From Rikenellaceae bacterium (GTDB lineage Bacteria; Bacteroidota; Bacteroidia; Bacteroidales; UBA932), in assembly GCA_900767405.1 (NCBI GenBank), contig CAAFZB010000059.1, positions 1 to 27,443 of the forward strand: 27,443 bases of DNA. The letters are read 5' to 3'. The position numbers and the translations under genes were made by a program. Below the pieces are notes generated by a model, which saw nothing but the letters and a program-made list of their open reading frames with translations, was not told the origin of the DNA and ran no database searches. This document shows, one piece after another, positions 8,536-15,157 of the stretch (positions are counted from its first letter, which is position 1; each line of letters opens with the position of its first letter).

Positions 8536-10260
8536 ATGGAAAAGCAGTATATAGTTTCGGCCCGCAAATATCGTCCAGACTCATTCGAGACCCTCATCGG
8601 TCAGGACAATATAGCGCAAACGCTCAAGAATTCGATAATCCGCGGGCAGCTTGCCCACGCGTATCTTTTCTGCGGACCAAGGGGTGTCGGCAAGACCAGT
8701 ATGGCCCGCATTTTTGCGAAAACCATAAACTGCTCCAATCCCGGTGCGGATATGGAGCCCTGCGGGGAGTGTGAGAGCTGCCTGAGTTTCAAGGAAGGCC
8801 GTTCATACTGCATTCACGAACTTGACGCCGCTTCGAACAACGGAGTGGACGACATAAAAGCCCTGTTGGAGAAGGTGGTCATCCCGCCTCAGGTGGGCAA
8901 GTACAGCGTCTATATTATCGACGAGGTGCATATGCTTTCGCAGGCGGCGTTCAACGCCTTTCTCAAGACTCTCGAGGAACCCCCGGCTCACGCGATTTTC
9001 ATCCTTGCCACTACCGAGAAGCACAAGATTATCCCCACTATCCTGAGCCGCTGTCAGGTTTACGATTTCAACAGGATAGGCATCCCGGACATTGTCCGTA
9101 ATCTTAAGGACATAGCTTCGAAGGAGAAGGTGAACATAGACGACGAGAGCCTTCATATCATAGCGCAGAAAGCCGACGGGGCAATGCGCGACGCTCTCAC
9201 CATCTTCGACCAGACGGTGGCATTCTGCGGAACCGACATCCGTTACGAGGACGTGATAAGGAATCTGAACGTCCTCGACTATGAGTACAGCTTCAGGCTG
9301 GTGGACGCTTTCCTTACAGGGGACTATGCGTCTGCCCTGCTTGTCTTTGACGAGATTCTGGCCAAGGGGTTCAACGCGTTGTACTTCGTTACGGCGCTGA
9401 GTTCCCATCTGCGCGACCTTCTTGTAAGCAAAACCGGCGGGCTGGACTCTTTGCTCGACCTTCCGGATTCACTCAAGGAACGTTATTCTGCCCAGGCTGC
9501 CCGATGCTCGGTGAAATTCCTTTATGATGCCCTTGGCGTTACCACTGCCTGCGAGGCCGGATACCGCGCCAGTGCAAACCAGCGTCTGCATATCGAATAC
9601 TCTCTTATGAGGTTGAGCTTCCTGCTCGAAGTTCCTTCCCGTGAGGTTTCTTCGGAGGTTAAACCGGCTCCCAAGGTTGCTCCTGCCTCTGCCCCGAAGC
9701 CAGAGGTCGCTCCTGCTGCGAAACCCGCATCGGAGGTTGCTTCGGCCCCTGCCCCGAAACCGGAGCCCAAGGTCGAACAGGCCCCCAAGCCGGTTGCAAG
9801 GAAAGCTTCCGGTCTGTCGCTCGGCGCGATGATTCAGAAAGTGTCTGTCCAGGCTCCCAAGGCCGGGGAAGGAAAGGAGGACAAGGCCCCGGAGGACGAG
9901 GCCCTTCTGGCCGGATGGAAGAAGCTGTCGCCTGAGTATAAGGACCGCCCCAGGCTTGCCAGCGCGCTGGAGTCGTCGGAACTCGAAATATCCGAGGCCG
10001 ATGGGGTAAAGACCGTGAAGTTCAGTGTCCTTAACGAAGCGCAGCAGAAGTGGATCGAGGATTCCCTGCTCCGCAGTCTCGAAGACAGGTACCGTGCTTT
10101 GGTAGGAAGTTCCAAGGTGCGTCTGGAGGTTTGCGTAAAGCAGCTTCCGCAGGAAGATGAAAAGAAATTGTATATGCCCAAGGAAAAGGCTGAAAGCCTG
10201 ATGGCCTCCAATCCTCAGATTGCCGGCCTGGTAGCCGACCTCGACCTTGATATCAAATAG
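8536..10260 (+). CDS. dnaX: DNA polymerase III subunits gamma/tau (clamp loader ATPase)
   Basis: A 574-residue AAA+ ATPase that loads the sliding clamp. The N-terminus is typical of the family (VSARKYRP), with Walker A GPRGVGKT at 47-54, a zinc module with spaced cysteines at about 64-80 (CSNPG, CGECESC), Walker B in IIDEVH and the sensor TTEKHKIIPTILSRC. Helical collar domain III follows to about residue 370. Residues 375-425 are a linker rich in Pro, Ala, Lys and Glu built from imperfect repeats, then a C-terminal tau-like domain. No A-rich slippery heptamer is visible, so a frameshifted short gamma form is not supported. The ATG at 8536 is chosen over the TTG at 8527 because the latter overlaps the promoter -7 box and the conserved N-terminus starts at 8536. 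Confidence 0.96.
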   Translation: MEKQYIVSARKYRPDSFETLIGQDNIAQTLKNSIIRGQLAHAYLFCGPRGVGKTSMARIFAKTINCSNPGADMEPCGECESCLSFKEGRSYCIHELDAASNNGVDDIKALLEKVVIPPQVGKYSVYIIDEVHMLSQAAFNAFLKTLEEPPAHAIFILATTEKHKIIPTILSRCQVYDFNRIGIPDIVRNLKDIASKEKVNIDDESLHIIAQKADGAMRDALTIFDQTVAFCGTDIRYEDVIRNLNVLDYEYSFRLVDAFLTGDYASALLVFDEILAKGFNALYFVTALSSHLRDLLVSKTGGLDSLLDLPDSLKERYSAQAARCSVKFLYDALGVTTACEAGYRASANQRLHIEYSLMRLSFLLEVPSREVSSEVKPAPKVAPASAPKPEVAPAAKPASEVASAPAPKPEPKVEQAPKPVARKASGLSLGAMIQKVSVQAPKAGEGKEDKAPEDEALLAGWKKLSPEYKDRPRLASALESSELEISEADGVKTVKFSVLNEAQQKWIEDSLLRSLEDRYRALVGSSKVRLEVCVKQLPQEDEKKLYMPKEKAESLMASNPQIAGLVADLDLDIK

Positions 10261-10267
10261 AAAGGGT

Positions 10268-11047
10268 ATGAAACTTCGTTGTGAGAATCTTGTAAAGATA
10301 TATGGCCCCCGTACCGTCGTAAAGGGAGTGTCTATGGAAGTTGAACAGGGGGAGATCGTTGGATTCCTGGGACCTAACGGAGCCGGAAAGACAACAAGCT
10401 TCTATATGATAGCCGGGCAGATAAAGCCCAACGGCGGCAAAGTGTTCCTGGACGATGAGGAAATCACCACTCTGCCTATGTATATGAGAGCCCAGAAGGG
10501 GCTCGGCTATCTTCCGCAGGATGCTTCGGTGTTCCGCAAGATGTCGGTTGAAGACAATATAATGTCGGTAATGGAGATGACGTCTATGGGCAGGGAAGAG
10601 AGAAAGGAGAAACTTGAGAGCCTGATAAGTGAATTCAATCTTCAGAAAGTCCGCAAGAATCTGGGAATCCAGCTGTCGGGAGGGGAGCGACGCCGTTGCG
10701 AAATAGCCAGGGCACTGAGCATTTCCCCTAAATTCATCCTGTTGGACGAGCCGTTTGCGGGTGTGGACCCCATAGCCGTGGAGGATATCCAGTACATTAT
10801 CGCAAAGCTCAAGTACCGCAACATAGGCGTTATCATAACCGACCATAACGTAGGTGAGACCCTGGCCATCACCGACAGGGCCTACCTGCTGTACGACGGA
10901 GCCATCCTTCAGGAAGGTACCCCAGCCTCGCTGGCTTCCGATGAAGAAGTGCGTACCAAGTATCTTGGCGCCGGATTCGTTCTCAAGCGCTCCGTATCGG
11001 TAGAACGCGCCCTGGCCGAACACCAGGCCACCATTAACCGGGCTTGA
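10268..11047 (+). CDS. lptB: LPS export ABC transporter ATP-binding protein LptB
   Basis: A 259-residue ABC ATPase, the cytoplasmic motor that drives lipopolysaccharide transport from the inner membrane to the Lpt bridge. Walker A is GPNGAGKTT (35-43), the signature is LSGGERRR, Walker B is FILLDEPFAGVDP and the switch histidine is in DHNVGET. The SFYMI segment after Walker A and the FAGVDPIAV loop are characteristic of LptB rather than other ABC ATPases. The start 7 bases after the dnaX stop, with AAAGGG just upstream, is preferred over an in-frame codon at 10247 inside dnaX. The last two residues (R258, A259) and the TGA stop are encoded by the first unit of the adjoining repeat island, so the C-terminus has been shaped by it. 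Confidence 0.93.
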   Translation: MKLRCENLVKIYGPRTVVKGVSMEVEQGEIVGFLGPNGAGKTTSFYMIAGQIKPNGGKVFLDDEEITTLPMYMRAQKGLGYLPQDASVFRKMSVEDNIMSVMEMTSMGREERKEKLESLISEFNLQKVRKNLGIQLSGGERRRCEIARALSISPKFILLDEPFAGVDPIAVEDIQYIIAKLKYRNIGVIITDHNVGETLAITDRAYLLYDGAILQEGTPASLASDEEVRTKYLGAGFVLKRSVSVERALAEHQATINRA

Positions 11048-11079
11048 TCCCCGTCATACCGGGCTTGACCGCCCCTGTC

Positions 11080-11100
11080 ATACCGGGCTTGACCCGGTAT
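11080..11100. repeat. Hairpin 1 of the repeat island
   Basis: Perfect 8-bp inverted repeat ATACCGGG / CCCGGTAT with a five-base loop CTTGA. This is the only copy of the GTCATACCGGGCTTGAC unit here that carries its full right arm; the two copies before it are truncated. Confidence 0.85.
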
Positions 11101-11102
11101 CC

Positions 11103-11132
11103 CGTCATTGCGGGTCGGGGCCCGCAATGACG
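11103..11132. repeat. Hairpin 2 of the repeat island
   Basis: Perfect 12-bp inverted repeat CGTCATTGCGGG / CCCGCAATGACG with a six-base loop, the strongest stem of the island. Its right arm is repeated directly at 11138-11149. Confidence 0.88.
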
Positions 11133-11159
11133 AAAGGCCCGCAATGACGAATGGTCGTC

Positions 11160-11180
11160 ATCCCGGACCAGATCCGGGAT
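11160..11180. repeat. Hairpin 3 of the repeat island
   Basis: Perfect 8-bp inverted repeat ATCCCGGA / TCCGGGAT with a five-base loop CCAGA, preceded by GTC like the first unit family. Confidence 0.85.
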
Positions 11181-11188
11181 CTCTCCTT

Positions 11189-11220
11189 TGCGCGGACGCG
11201 AGTGACTCGCGTTTTGCGCA
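11189..11220. repeat. Hairpin 4 of the repeat island
   Basis: Near-perfect palindrome ACGCGAGT-G-ACTCGCGT (11196-11212) with outer arms TGCGC (11189-11193) and GCGCA (11216-11220). It lies 24 bases beyond the regulator stop, on that gene's 3' side. Confidence 0.75.
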
Positions 11221-11243
11221 ACTCATATGGGCAGGCGGTGGGG

Positions 11244-12383
11244 CTATACGAAATCCTTGACGTTCTGTGCGCTTATCTCGGTGTCTCCAAGGATTAGGAG
11301 GCGGTCCACCACGTTGTCCAGTTCGCGAATGTTGCCGGGCCAGTGCTTCTGGGTGAGCAGTTCGATGGCTTCGGGAGAGAATTTCCTGGGCTTTCCGCTG
11401 GTGTTGTGTTTCTGGGCAAAATAGTCTATGAGGTCGGGAATGTCGTCCCTGCGTTCGTCAAGAGAAGGAACCTGGATGAGGATCACGCTTAAGCGGTGGT
11501 ACAGGTCTTCCCTGAACGTGCCCTTTGCGATTTCTTCCTTGAGGTCCTTGTTGGTGGCGGCAATCACCCTCACGTCAACCGTGATATCCTTGCCGGAACC
11601 TACTCTGGAGAGCTTTTTCTCCTGAAGGACGCGAAGCACCTTCGCCTGGGCTGCAAGGCTCATATCTCCTATCTCGTCCAGGAAAAGTGTTCCTCCGTCG
11701 GCCTGCTCGAATTTTCCCTTATGGTCCTTTATGGCTCCCGTGAATGAACCTTTCTCGTGTCCGAACAACTCGCTTTCTATAAGCTCCGGAGGTATGGCGG
11801 CGCAGTTGACGTCGACAAAAGGCATAGAGCTGCGCTGGCTCAGCTGGTAGAGATTGCGCGCAACCAGCTCCTTTCCCGAACCGTTGGGCCCCATAATGAG
11901 CACCCTGGCCTCCGTGGGGGCAACTTTTTCAATGATTTCGCGGATATGCTGCATAGGAGCCGACTTACCTATCATATCGGCTCCGTAGATTTTCTTCTTG
12001 AGGCTCTTGTTCTCTGCAATGAGGGTATTCTTTTCGACGGCATTCTTGAGGGTTATGAGTATGCGGTTGAGGTCCAGGGGCTTTTGAATGAAATCGAATG
12101 CTCCCTTGCGCATACACTGCACAGCCGTTTCTACGTCTCCGTGACCGGAAATCATAATGAGGGGGCTGTCGATACCCTTGGAAATGAGGTTGTCCTGGAA
12201 CTCCATTCCGTCCATATTGGGCATCTTTATATCGCAGAATATTGCGTCGAACCGCTCGGCGTCTGCCTTTTCAAGGCCCAGAGCGCCATCTTCGGCCGTT
12301 TCGACATCGTATCCTTCGTCTCCCAGTATCTCTTTAAGGGAATTGCGGATAGCGCGTTCGTCGTCAATGATCAATACCTTCAT
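11244..12383 (-). CDS. NtrC/NtrX-like sigma-54 response regulator lacking a C-terminal HTH
   Basis: A 379-residue response regulator. The receiver domain (1-120) has the acidic pair D7/D8, phosphoacceptor D51, the S79 region and K101. The AAA+ sigma-54 interaction domain follows: Walker A GPNGSGKE (165-172), loop GSFTGA (212-217, usual form GAFTGA), Walker B LFLDE (233-237), then the HWPGNIREL segment near the end. The protein stops about 30 residues after that segment, where family members normally continue into a Fis-type helix-turn-helix, so no DNA-binding domain is visible. The ATG at 12383 is chosen because the receiver domain starts there; the longer frame to 12431 runs through the promoter. 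It likely activates sigma-54 promoters from solution, or acts by protein contacts. The large kinase at 15158 is a candidate partner. Confidence 0.9.
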   Translation of the reverse strand: MKVLIIDDERAIRNSLKEILGDEGYDVETAEDGALGLEKADAERFDAIFCDIKMPNMDGMEFQDNLISKGIDSPLIMISGHGDVETAVQCMRKGAFDFIQKPLDLNRILITLKNAVEKNTLIAENKSLKKKIYGADMIGKSAPMQHIREIIEKVAPTEARVLIMGPNGSGKELVARNLYQLSQRSSMPFVDVNCAAIPPELIESELFGHEKGSFTGAIKDHKGKFEQADGGTLFLDEIGDMSLAAQAKVLRVLQEKKLSRVGSGKDITVDVRVIAATNKDLKEEIAKGTFREDLYHRLSVILIQVPSLDERRDDIPDLIDYFAQKHNTSGKPRKFSPEAIELLTQKHWPGNIRELDNVVDRLLILGDTEISAQNVKDFV

Positions 12384-12412
12384 ACACTTGTTGATTCTGT
12401 TATTCTCGTTTA

Positions 12413-12420
12413 CAAAGATA
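12413..12420 (-). promoter_or_regulatory. Probable -7 element for the response regulator
   Basis: Read on the minus strand the bases are TATCTTTG, matching TAnnTTTG, about 30 bases upstream of the regulator start. At the 20-base spacing seen for other promoters here the -33 position reads TAG rather than TTG, so the promoter is only half supported. Confidence 0.5.
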
Positions 12421-12441
12421 TGAAATCTCATTTTTTTTTGC

Positions 12442-12449
12442 TAATATTG
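12442..12449 (+). promoter_or_regulatory. Possible weak -7 element for cmk
   Basis: TAATATTG differs by one base from TAnnTTTG and sits six bases before the cmk ATG, the same distance as for dnaX and the sensor kinase. A run of nine T precedes it. No TTG is found at the expected -33 position. Confidence 0.3.
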
Positions 12450-12455
12450 TAAGGT

Positions 12456-13178
12456 ATGGAAAAAGAAGATGCAATAACAAAGAAGACAATGAGAATCCCG
12501 GACATAGTAATAGCGGTTGACGGATATTCTTCTACGGGAAAGAGCAGCTTTGCCAAGCTGATGGCAAAGGAATTCGGGTTCCTTTACCTGGATTCTGGGG
12601 CAATGTACAGGGCAGTTACGCTTTTCGCCCAGAATGAGAATCTGATACGAAAGGACAATTCCGTATCGGGAATGCTCAAGGACGAACTCCGCTCTCTGGA
12701 AGTGGGTTTTGATGAAAAGGGGCGTACCTGCATAGGGGGTGTCCTTGTAGAAAGCCAGATAAGGACAATGGCAGTGTCGTCGCAGGTGAGTCCTATCGCG
12801 GCCTTGCCTTACGTGCGGGAGTTCGTGGACCGCAGGCTCCACGAGATGGCCGAAGGTGGAAGGGTGGTAATGGACGGCAGGGATATCGGTACCACCGTTT
12901 TCCCCGATGCCGGCCTTAAGATATTTATGACCGCTTCCCTGGAGGTCCGTGCAGAGCGCCGCTTCAGGGAACTCGAGGCAAAAGGCCAGATTGCAGATAT
13001 GGAGGAGGTGAAGAGGAACCTTCAGGAGAGGGACTATATCGATTCCCACAGGGAAGTTTCGCCTCTGGCAAGAGCCGAGGATGCTTTCCTGCTGGACAAT
13101 TCCGAAATGACAATGGAACAGGAACTCCTTTGGGTGAAGGGTGTCCTTCAAGGTAAATTCTCGATATTGGAACAATAA
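12456..13178 (+). CDS. cmk: Cytidylate kinase
   Basis: A 240-residue P-loop kinase that phosphorylates CMP and dCMP to diphosphates for nucleic acid synthesis. The nucleotide loop is GYSSTGKSS (23-31), followed by LDSGAMYRAVT, the CMP-binding VVMDGRDIGTTVFPDA segment and the basic lid sequence RERDYIDSHREVSPL. The length is about 10 residues above the usual 225-230 because of a short N-terminal lead; an alternative ATG at 12489 would remove 11 residues and start right before the first strand. The stop shares one base with the ispH start (TAATG). A cmk-ispH pair is a familiar arrangement in many bacteria. Confidence 0.96.
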   Translation: MEKEDAITKKTMRIPDIVIAVDGYSSTGKSSFAKLMAKEFGFLYLDSGAMYRAVTLFAQNENLIRKDNSVSGMLKDELRSLEVGFDEKGRTCIGGVLVESQIRTMAVSSQVSPIAALPYVREFVDRRLHEMAEGGRVVMDGRDIGTTVFPDAGLKIFMTASLEVRAERRFRELEAKGQIADMEEVKRNLQERDYIDSHREVSPLARAEDAFLLDNSEMTMEQELLWVKGVLQGKFSILEQ

Positions 13179-14068
13179 TGCCTCATAGTGTTGAAATAGA
13201 TGAAAAGTCGGGGTTCTGCGGGGGAGTGATTCACGCTATCGAGACTGCCGAGAAACTGCTTCGCACCGAATCCCGGATTTTTTCGCTCGGAGATGTCGTG
13301 CATAACGAGGCGGAGCTTTCCAGACTGAGGGAAGAGGGACTTGTGACCATAGATCACGATGACCTTGGGCAGATAAGCGACGCCAGTGCCGAAACGCTGC
13401 TCATTAGAGCGCACGGAGAACCCCCCGAAACCTATGCGCAGATAGAGAGAGCAGGGTTCAAGGTGGTTGACTGCACTTGCCCCGTCGTGCTTAACCTTCA
13501 GAAAAAAATACGCGACACTTACAATGAGAAAGCCTCGGGCGGTGGACAGGTGGTTATTTTCGGCAAACGCGGCCACGCCGAAGTGCTCGGGCTTGTAGGG
13601 CAGGTGTGCAATGACGCCAGTGTGGTGGAGAACTGGGTTCAGCTCGAGTCCCTTATCGGCAACGGAGCCGTGGACGTGTCCAGGGACATAGACATATTCT
13701 CTCAGACCACTATGGGCTCGGCAGAGTACGGTTTCCTTTGTGAACAGCTCCGCTCTCGTATGAAAGAAGGAGCCGTGCTTACGGTACACGACACTATTTG
13801 CAGGCAGGTTGCCTTGAGATACAGCAATCTGCGTGATTTTGCCCGCAGCCACGACATCATCATATTCGTGGCCGGAAGGACAAGTTCCAACGGAAAAGTC
13901 CTGAGTGACATATGCAGGTCGGTGAACATACGCACCTTCAATGTGGGAGGGGCGCAGGATGTCCGGTCTCAGTGGTTCAGACCCGACGACCACGTAGGAG
14001 TCTGTGGGGCGACATCCACCCCGAAGTGGCTCCTGGAGCAGGTTGCGACCTGTATTGAAGGGTTCTGA
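13178..14068 (+). CDS. ispH: 4-hydroxy-3-methylbut-2-enyl diphosphate reductase
   Basis: A 296-residue iron-sulfur enzyme, last step of the MEP pathway, reducing HMBPP to IPP and DMAPP. The three cluster cysteines are present in their expected surroundings: C14 (SGFCGGV), C101 (DCTCPVV) and C208 (HDTICRQV). The substrate-binding HGEPPETY and the SSNGKVLSDIC segments also match. The family's HNxxV motif appears as HNEAELSRL. Translation is probably coupled to cmk through the shared TAATG. The presence of IspH indicates that isoprenoids, including the quinone tail and undecaprenyl carrier, are made through the MEP route. Confidence 0.96.
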   Translation: MPHSVEIDEKSGFCGGVIHAIETAEKLLRTESRIFSLGDVVHNEAELSRLREEGLVTIDHDDLGQISDASAETLLIRAHGEPPETYAQIERAGFKVVDCTCPVVLNLQKKIRDTYNEKASGGGQVVIFGKRGHAEVLGLVGQVCNDASVVENWVQLESLIGNGAVDVSRDIDIFSQTTMGSAEYGFLCEQLRSRMKEGAVLTVHDTICRQVALRYSNLRDFARSHDIIIFVAGRTSSNGKVLSDICRSVNIRTFNVGGAQDVRSQWFRPDDHVGVCGATSTPKWLLEQVATCIEGF

Positions 14069-14075
14069 GTGTCAT

Positions 14076-14103
14076 AAATTTGCAATAGTTACCGCAAATT
14101 TTT
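14076..14103 (+). promoter_or_regulatory. Inverted repeat with T-run: terminator or operator ahead of efp
   Basis: Perfect 8-bp inverted repeat AAATTTGC (14076-14083) and GCAAATTT (14094-14101) with a ten-base loop, continuing into a five-base T-run (14099-14103). It could end the cmk-ispH transcript as an AT-rich intrinsic terminator. It also covers the efp -33 element and most of the promoter spacer, so it could equally be a binding site for a dimeric regulator. The sequence does not decide between these. Confidence 0.5.
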
Positions 14104-14110
14104 AACTTTG
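14080..14110 (+). promoter_or_regulatory. Bacteroidetes-type promoter for efp
   Basis: The -33 TTG (14080-14082) and -7 TAACTTTG (14103-14110) are separated by exactly 20 bases and lie 32 bases before the efp ATG. The -33 TTG is also the end of a second sequence that fits the -7 consensus, TAAATTTG (14075-14082), so two promoters may be nested. Confidence 0.72.
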
Positions 14111-14142
14111 CCCGGTTAAGCGAATAATCAATATTCTAATAT

Positions 14143-14709
14143 ATGGCAACAACAGCAGATTTTAAAAACGGTCTTTACCTCAATTTCAACGGTAAACCTT
14201 GTATGATTGTTTATTTCCAGCACGTCAAACCCGGAAAAGGCCCCGCTTTCGTAAAGACGAAGCTCCGCAACCTGGAAAACGGACGTATTCTGGAGAATAC
14301 TTTCACTGCAGGCGCAAAGATCGAGACCATCGAGGTTGAAAGACGCCCCTATCAGTTCCTTTACGGAGATGAGGAAGGTTTCAACTTTATGCACGAAGAG
14401 ACTTATGAGCAGATTACCCTTCCCAAGGACGTCATCGAGAACGCCGACCTTATGAAAGAAGGCCAGCACGTCGAAATGATGTTCGTAACAGCTCCCGAGG
14501 AGCGCTGCCTTACTGCAGAACTCCCTACCTACGTTACTCTGGAGGTTACATACGCAGAACCCGCAGTCAAGGGAAATACCGCCAGCACAAGTGCCCTCAA
14601 GGAAGTTACTCTGGAGACAGGCGCAAAGATAATGGTTCCCCTCTTCATCAATCAGGGAGACGTCATTACAGTAAACACCACCGACCGTTCTTACGGCCAG
14701 AGGGTTTAA
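14143..14709 (+). CDS. efp: Translation elongation factor P
   Basis: A 188-residue EF-P that relieves ribosomes stalled on polyproline stretches. The KOW-like N-domain ends its tip loop with PGKGPAF, placing the lysine that is modified in many species at K32; the loop is of the lysine type, not the arginine type. Two OB domains follow, with the C-terminal signature near GAKIMVPLFINQGDVITV and the ending RSYGQRV. The gene has its own promoter, as expected for a strongly expressed translation factor. Its stop codon overlaps the stop codon of the convergent downstream gene. No epmA or epmB homologue is in view. Confidence 0.97.
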   Translation: MATTADFKNGLYLNFNGKPCMIVYFQHVKPGKGPAFVKTKLRNLENGRILENTFTAGAKIETIEVERRPYQFLYGDEEGFNFMHEETYEQITLPKDVIENADLMKEGQHVEMMFVTAPEERCLTAELPTYVTLEVTYAEPAVKGNTASTSALKEVTLETGAKIMVPLFINQGDVITVNTTDRSYGQRV

Positions 14710-15107
14710 ATCTTGTCTATTTTGATTTGCTGGATGCGGTAAGTCCCGCTCTGGCTGTTAAGAAATAAAATCACGTGATACGACTCGCCGCCTGCTTTCA
14801 GGTTGGCGAGTATGTATTTCATATTGGAACGTCCCGCCGTATGGTTGACCTCAAATGACTCGGGGGAGTGGGTGCGGAAGAATGATTTGATTATCTGCTT
14901 TGCCTGAGCTTTGGAAGACATCCCGCCGTGGGACATAATTGTGACTTCGAGGTTATCGTCGAACCAGGCGGAAAGGGCCTCTGTGTTACCTTGACTGATA
15001 TATTTGCTTAATGGAACGAACACGTCGTCGGTAGAAGTCTGAGCATTTGCCAGCACTGTGCCCGCGAGAAAAAAAAGAAAGCAGGATATCTTGATAATCA
15101 ATTTCAT
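14706..15107 (-). CDS. Secreted DUF4783 family protein
   Basis: A 133-residue small protein with a clear Sec signal peptide (MKLIIK, hydrophobic core, cleavage after ANA at residue 22). The mature part of about 110 residues starts with TSTDDVFVPLSKYISQG and contains the LSAWFDDNLEV and KQIIKSFFRTHSP segments, which resemble NTF2-like folds and match my recollection of DUF4783, a family found mainly in Bacteroidetes. Its function is not known. The last codons overlap the efp stop by four bases on the opposite strand, leaving no room for a terminator between the two genes. The start region faces the promoter of the sensor kinase; a clean promoter of its own was not found. Confidence 0.8.
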   Translation of the reverse strand: MKLIIKISCFLFFLAGTVLANAQTSTDDVFVPLSKYISQGNTEALSAWFDDNLEVTIMSHGGMSSKAQAKQIIKSFFRTHSPESFEVNHTAGRSNMKYILANLKAGGESYHVILFLNSQSGTYRIQQIKIDKI

Positions 15108-15120
15108 ACGGGCTCGATTC

Positions 15121-15151
15121 TTGCAAATACCGAGCCACGTTGCTATCTTTG
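15121..15151 (+). promoter_or_regulatory. Bacteroidetes-type promoter for the sensor kinase
   Basis: The -33 TTG (15121-15123) and -7 TATCTTTG (15144-15151) are exactly 20 bases apart. The ATG follows after six bases, giving a predicted leader of only a few bases. It argues against the longer frame starting at 15140, which would begin upstream of the -7 box. Confidence 0.78.
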
Positions 15152-15157
15152 CGGACT

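Larger units (their letters stand above)
11036..11220. repeat. Mosaic of short palindromic (REP-like) repeats
   Basis: A 185-base island between convergent lptB and the minus-strand regulator. The unit CCGGGCTTGA(C/T)C occurs three times (11038-11050, 11058-11070, 11083-11095); the second and third copies are preceded by GTCATA. The unit CCCGCAATGACGA occurs twice (11121-11133, 11138-11150). Four separate hairpins can be drawn: 11080-11100, 11103-11132, 11160-11180 and 11189-11220. Units of the kind GTCATACCGGGCTTGACC are known as dispersed intergenic repeats in several bacteria. No T-run follows any hairpin, so a classical intrinsic terminator is not evident, but strong stems between convergent genes could protect or end both transcripts. 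Confidence 0.85.

Noticed and set aside
9658..9810. Imperfect direct repeats in dnaX
   Set aside because: They encode the Pro/Ala/Lys-rich flexible linker before the tau domain, which is normally of low complexity.
8536..10260. Programmed frameshift in dnaX producing a short gamma subunit
   Set aside because: No A-rich slippery heptamer with following stem was found along the gene.
10909..11127. Minus-strand frame containing GQARYD repeats
   Set aside because: It is the translation of the palindromic repeat island plus the antisense end of lptB; the peptide repeat merely mirrors the DNA repeat.
15108..15150. Promoter for the DUF4783 gene on the minus strand
   Set aside because: The closest match reads GGTATTTG, which lacks the first two conserved bases of TAnnTTTG; too weak to list.
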